Assembly (NCBI RefSeq): GCF_016889705.1
Contig: NZ_CP069526.1
Location: 7,389,001-7,453,000, forward strand
Source: Amycolatopsis sp. FDAARGOS 1241
Lineage (GTDB): Bacteria; Actinomycetota; Actinomycetes; Mycobacteriales; Pseudonocardiaceae
Direction of reading: 5' to 3'
Length of the DNA stretch: 64,000 nucleotides
Of the stretch, positions 61,424-64,000 are shown piece by piece (position 1 is the stretch's first letter; every line of letters begins with the position of its first letter). Under the pieces are notes generated by a model. It saw nothing but the letters and a program-made list of their open reading frames with translations, was not told the origin of the DNA and ran no database searches. A program made the position numbers and the translations under genes.

Positions 61424-61540
61424 ATGACTCGGGCCGCACGAAGAAGGGACGATTACGACGTGAACGAGCCTGTGAGCGAACCAGTCACCACTGCGCGGCG
61501 GGCGGATGCCGGGCCGAGCGCCGGCGAGGCGAGCGCATGA
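61424..61540 (+). CDS. 38-residue ORF upstream of and coupled to the NCS1 permease
   Basis: An ATG preceded by GGAGAGGAATC, a good ribosome site, opens a 38-codon frame (MTRAARRRDDYDVNEPVSEP and on, ending in SAGEASA). Its TGA overlaps the permease ATG (ATGA). It has a basic start and an acidic, disordered remainder with no membrane helix. It could be a translated leader controlling the permease, or the ribosome-entry part of a two-gene unit. The permease itself lacks an obvious ribosome site of its own, which supports coupling. No family recognised. Confidence 0.5.
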   Translation: MTRAARRRDDYDVNEPVSEPVTTARRADAGPSAGEASA

Positions 61541-62919
61541 GCGGGATCGACGCCGATGTCTTCGGGGGGCGCATGCCCTCCGGGGCCGGCGACCTCGCGA
61601 TCGAGACGCACGGCATCACACCCGTGCCGGAGGGTAACCGCTTCGGCCGGCCGTGGCGGCTCGCGAGCGTCTGGTTCGCGCCGAACCTCACCATGACCGC
61701 CGTGTTCACCGGCACGCTCGGTTCGACGCTGGGGCTCGGCTTCACCACGGGGTTCATCGTCGCGCTGATCGGCACGGTCCTCGGCTCACTGCCGCCCGCG
61801 TACCTGTCGACCTGGGGCCCGCGCACCGGCACCGGACAGCTGCCGCTCGCGCGCCTGCCGTTCGGGCGCGGGGTCGTGCTGCCGGGGCTCGTGCAGTGGC
61901 TCGGGTCGATCGCGTGGGACGCGCTGGTCGGCCTGTTCGGCGGTGAGGCGCTGGCCGAGCTCACGGGCCTGCCGTTCTGGGCCGCCGTGCTGCTCGTGCT
62001 TGTGCTGCAGTGCGCGCTCGGGGTGTTCGGGTACGCCGTGATCCACCGCGTGCAGGCCGTGATGAGCGCGGTGCTGGTGGTCGCGTTCGTGGCGCTCGCG
62101 GTGAAGGTCGTGCTCGACCACCCGATCACGTTCACCGACTCCGCGACGGGCGGTGACTTCGCTGGCGCCGTGGTGCTGTTCTCGACGATCACGCTCAGCC
62201 TCGCCATCTCGTGGGCGCCCTACGCGGCCGACTTCAGCCGCTACCTGCCGGCGGACACCAAGCCGGCTGGGGTCTTCTGGTTCACCCTGCTCGGGCTCAC
62301 CGCGTCGTACGCGCTGGGTGAAGGCATCGGGCTCGCGCTGGGATCGGCGCTCGGCGACCAGACGGCCGCCGGGGTGTCGCAGCTGGTCGGCGGCGGGGTC
62401 GTCGGCGCGCTCGCGTTGCTGGTGATCGGGCTGGCCGCCGTGTCGTCCAACGCGATGAACGACTACAGCGGTTCGCTCGCGCTGCAGACGGTGGGCGTGC
62501 GGCTGCGCCGTCCGGTGTCGGCGGTGGTGGTGACGGTGCTGGCGTTCGCGCTCATCCTGTGGATGCACAGCGGTGACCTGTCGGCGAAGTTCGAGAACGT
62601 GCTGCTGTTCGTGAGCTACTGGATCCCGCCGTTCCTCGGTGTCGTGGTGCCCGACTGGCTGCGCCGCACGCGCGGCGGCCGGCGGTTCGACGTGCTGACC
62701 GAGCTGGCGAAGCCGGCCCGGTGGTGGCCGGCGGTGATCGCGTTCGTGGTGGGCTTCGCGGCGGCCGTGCCGTTCATGAACACCACCGTCTACACCGGAC
62801 CGGTCGCGGCGGCGCTGCACGGAGCGGATCTGGCGTACTACGCCGGGTTCGTCGTTTCGCTGGTGGCGTACACGATCCTGCGCCGGTTGACCTCCAGTAA
62901 GGTGGAGGTCGCAGGCTGA
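61537..62919 (+). CDS. NCS1 family permease (purine/cytosine type)
   Basis: This is a 460-residue integral membrane protein with about 12 helices. It is of the cytosine/purine/thiamine/allantoin permease family: ASVWFAPNLTMTAVFTGTLGSTLGLGF at helix 1, SWAPYAADFSRYLPADTK after helix 5, and VSSNAMNDYSGSLALQTVG in the middle. The substrate is a nucleobase or a related heterocycle such as allantoin or hydantoin and cannot be refined here. It is divergent from the ABC operon. The SDR gene lies 25 bases downstream. Confidence 0.93.
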   Translation: MSGIDADVFGGRMPSGAGDLAIETHGITPVPEGNRFGRPWRLASVWFAPNLTMTAVFTGTLGSTLGLGFTTGFIVALIGTVLGSLPPAYLSTWGPRTGTGQLPLARLPFGRGVVLPGLVQWLGSIAWDALVGLFGGEALAELTGLPFWAAVLLVLVLQCALGVFGYAVIHRVQAVMSAVLVVAFVALAVKVVLDHPITFTDSATGGDFAGAVVLFSTITLSLAISWAPYAADFSRYLPADTKPAGVFWFTLLGLTASYALGEGIGLALGSALGDQTAAGVSQLVGGGVVGALALLVIGLAAVSSNAMNDYSGSLALQTVGVRLRRPVSAVVVTVLAFALILWMHSGDLSAKFENVLLFVSYWIPPFLGVVVPDWLRRTRGGRRFDVLTELAKPARWWPAVIAFVVGFAAAVPFMNTTVYTGPVAAALHGADLAYYAGFVVSLVAYTILRRLTSSKVEVAG

Positions 62920-62921
62920 AA

Positions 62922-62943
62922 GGTACCTACTCCAGGAGGTACC
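62922..62943 (+). promoter_or_regulatory. Hairpin overlapping the ribosome site of the SDR gene
   Basis: GGTACCT at 62922-62928 pairs exactly with AGGTACC at 62937-62943, enclosing part of the AGGAGG ribosome site. A second 7-base-pair hairpin lies upstream at 62890-62909. Folding could limit translation of the SDR. Confidence 0.4.
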
Positions 62944-62944
62944 C

Positions 62945-63625
62945 ATGCCAGCCGCCGTCATCACCGGCGCGTCCGCCGGTCTCGGCCGGGCCCTCGCCGC
63001 GGCCCTCGTCCGTCGTGAGTGGACGGTGCTCGGCACCGGCCGGGGCGAGGCCGCGCTGCGGGCCGCCGCCGACGAGCTCGGCTTCACCGCCGTGCCCGGC
63101 GACGTCACGGACCCCGCGCACCGCGCCGCCCTCGCCGAGGCCGCCGGGCCGAGGCTCGACCTGCTCGTGAACAACGCCAGCACGCTGGGCGTGAGCCCGC
63201 TGCCGCCGCTCGCGCAGTACCCCGACGACGAGCTGGCGGCCGTGTTCCGCACCAACGTCTTCGCACCGCTCGCCCTGGCGCGGTTGCTGCTGCCGGCGTT
63301 GACGGCGGCGCACGGCACGCTCGTTTCCGTGAGTTCCGACGCGGCCGTCGAACCGTACGAGGGCTGGGGCGCGTACGGCTCGGCGAAGGCCGCGCTCGAC
63401 CACGCCACGGCCGTCCTCGGGGTGGAGAACCCCGCGGTCGCGGTGTACGCGGTCGACCCGGGTGATCTGCGCACGGCCATGCACCAGCTCGCGTTCCCGG
63501 GCGAGGACATTTCCGACCGGCCGCTGCCGGAGACGGCCGTGCCGGCGTTCCTGCGGCTGCTCGACGATCGCCCGGCCGGTGGCCGGTACCGCGCGGCCGA
63601 CCTGCTCGAGGCGGTGCGTCCGTGA
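62945..63625 (+). CDS. SDR family NAD(P)-dependent oxidoreductase
   Basis: The short-chain dehydrogenase of 226 residues has a cofactor motif AAVITGASAGLGRALA, the NNAS motif in LLVNNASTLG, and catalytic Ser and YxxxK in VSVSSDAAVEPYEGWGAYGSAKAALDHA. The early GTGRGE suggests NADPH preference. An AGGAGG site lies six bases before the ATG. Its stop overlaps the start of the QueA-family gene (GTGA). Substrate unknown; coupling to a tRNA-modification-like enzyme is curious. Confidence 0.92.
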   Translation: MPAAVITGASAGLGRALAAALVRREWTVLGTGRGEAALRAAADELGFTAVPGDVTDPAHRAALAEAAGPRLDLLVNNASTLGVSPLPPLAQYPDDELAAVFRTNVFAPLALARLLLPALTAAHGTLVSVSSDAAVEPYEGWGAYGSAKAALDHATAVLGVENPAVAVYAVDPGDLRTAMHQLAFPGEDISDRPLPETAVPAFLRLLDDRPAGGRYRAADLLEAVRP

Positions 63626-64000
63626 GACCGGTTCGGGGCGGTGCGCCGCGTACCCGCTTCACCCTGCCCGAGGACCTGTACGCCGCCGCGCCGCCCGAAG
63701 CGCGCGGGCTCGCCCGCGACGAGGTCCGCCTGCTGTTCGCCGGTCCGTCCGGCGTCCGGCACGCCGTTTTCCGCTCCCTCGGCGACTTCCTGCGCCCGGG
63801 CGACCTGCTGGTGGTCAACACGTCCGGCACGCTGCCCGCGGCCGTCGACGCGGTGCGCTCCGGCCAGGTCGTCGGCGTCCACTTCTCCACCGAACTCGAC
63901 CACGACCTGTGGGTCGTCGAACTCCGCTCCCCCGGCGGCCCGCTGCTCGACGGCCGGCCGGGCGAGCTCCTGCGCTTGCCGGCGGGCGCGACTCTGACGC
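63622..64000 (+). CDS. QueA-family (SAM:tRNA ribosyltransferase-isomerase) protein, 5' part
   Basis: The first 126 codons are in the window; the gene runs off the right edge. After a short leader the frame reads FTLPEDLYAAAPPEARGLARDEVRLLF, then LGDFLRPGDLLVVNTSGTLPAAVDA. This corresponds to the N-terminal part of QueA (the segment around GDLLVVNxSxTLPA), with a start lacking the usual LIAQ-P motif. Canonical QueA forms epoxyqueuosine on tRNA. Actinobacteria often carry a QueA-like gene of uncertain role. GTG start in the SDR stop. Confident of family, not of activity. Confidence 0.82.
   Translation, partial: MRPVRGGAPRTRFTLPEDLYAAAPPEARGLARDEVRLLFAGPSGVRHAVFRSLGDFLRPGDLLVVNTSGTLPAAVDAVRSGQVVGVHFSTELDHDLWVVELRSPGGPLLDGRPGELLRLPAGATLT

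Overview
The window is high-GC DNA with frequent GTG starts, many 1-4 base stop/start overlaps and long gene strings. It carries DivIVA-like coiled-coil, LytTR, GH92 and paa gene families. This points to an actinobacterium, most likely a Pseudonocardiales organism of Amycolatopsis type. The assignment is inferred from gene content and style; no rRNA or other marker is present.

Layout. 1-7900: a broken metallophosphoesterase remnant between short direct repeats, a GNAT gene coupled to alpha-glucan phosphorylase, a zinc-metallopeptidase lipoprotein, a YbbN-type thioredoxin, and small genes (MTH1187 thiamine-binding type, MarR, DUF3817). 8077-19114: a mannoside locus with two secreted GH92 alpha-mannosidases, divergent from a LacI-mannose isomerase-sugar ABC operon. 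Matching operator-like palindromes lie on both sides of the divergent region. 19221-25434: a LytS/LytTR two-component pair coupled through two small duplicated ORFs to an SSS symporter, then DUF485 and a second SSS symporter; a monocarboxylate sensing and uptake locus is inferred. 25519-27828: three broken genes in a row (cyclophilin, trypsin-like protease, UvrD-type helicase tail). 27859-34258: thiolase, methylmalonyl-CoA epimerase, TetR, SPW membrane protein, a DivIVA-like polarity protein, a 675-base gene-free repeat region, universal stress protein and a class III nucleotide cyclase.

34260-42602: a complete divergent phenylacetate cluster, paaZABCDE against paaI-paaK-paaR, with one PaaR-type operator on each side. 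42858-49413: a small Cys-containing protein, TetR and AraC genes that overlap tail to tail, a winged-helix protein, and a Baeyer-Villiger-type monooxygenase coupled to a cholesterol-oxidase-like GMC enzyme. 49588-57265: a GH18 chitinase behind a DasR-like site, Tex, an acyl-CoA dehydrogenase and a DEAD-box helicase. 57454-64000: a YdcF protein, a nitrate/sulfonate-type ABC transporter, an NCS1 permease preceded by a 38-codon ORF, an SDR and the start of a QueA-family gene.

The most informative results are regulatory: LacI, PaaR and DasR-type sites read from the sequence tie enzymes to transporters and regulators. I see no phage, insertion sequence, CRISPR array, tRNA or rRNA. No wholly new system stands out. 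The best leads are the mannoside regulon, the duplicated coupling ORF in the LytS/SSS locus, the pseudogene cluster and the repeat-filled gap.
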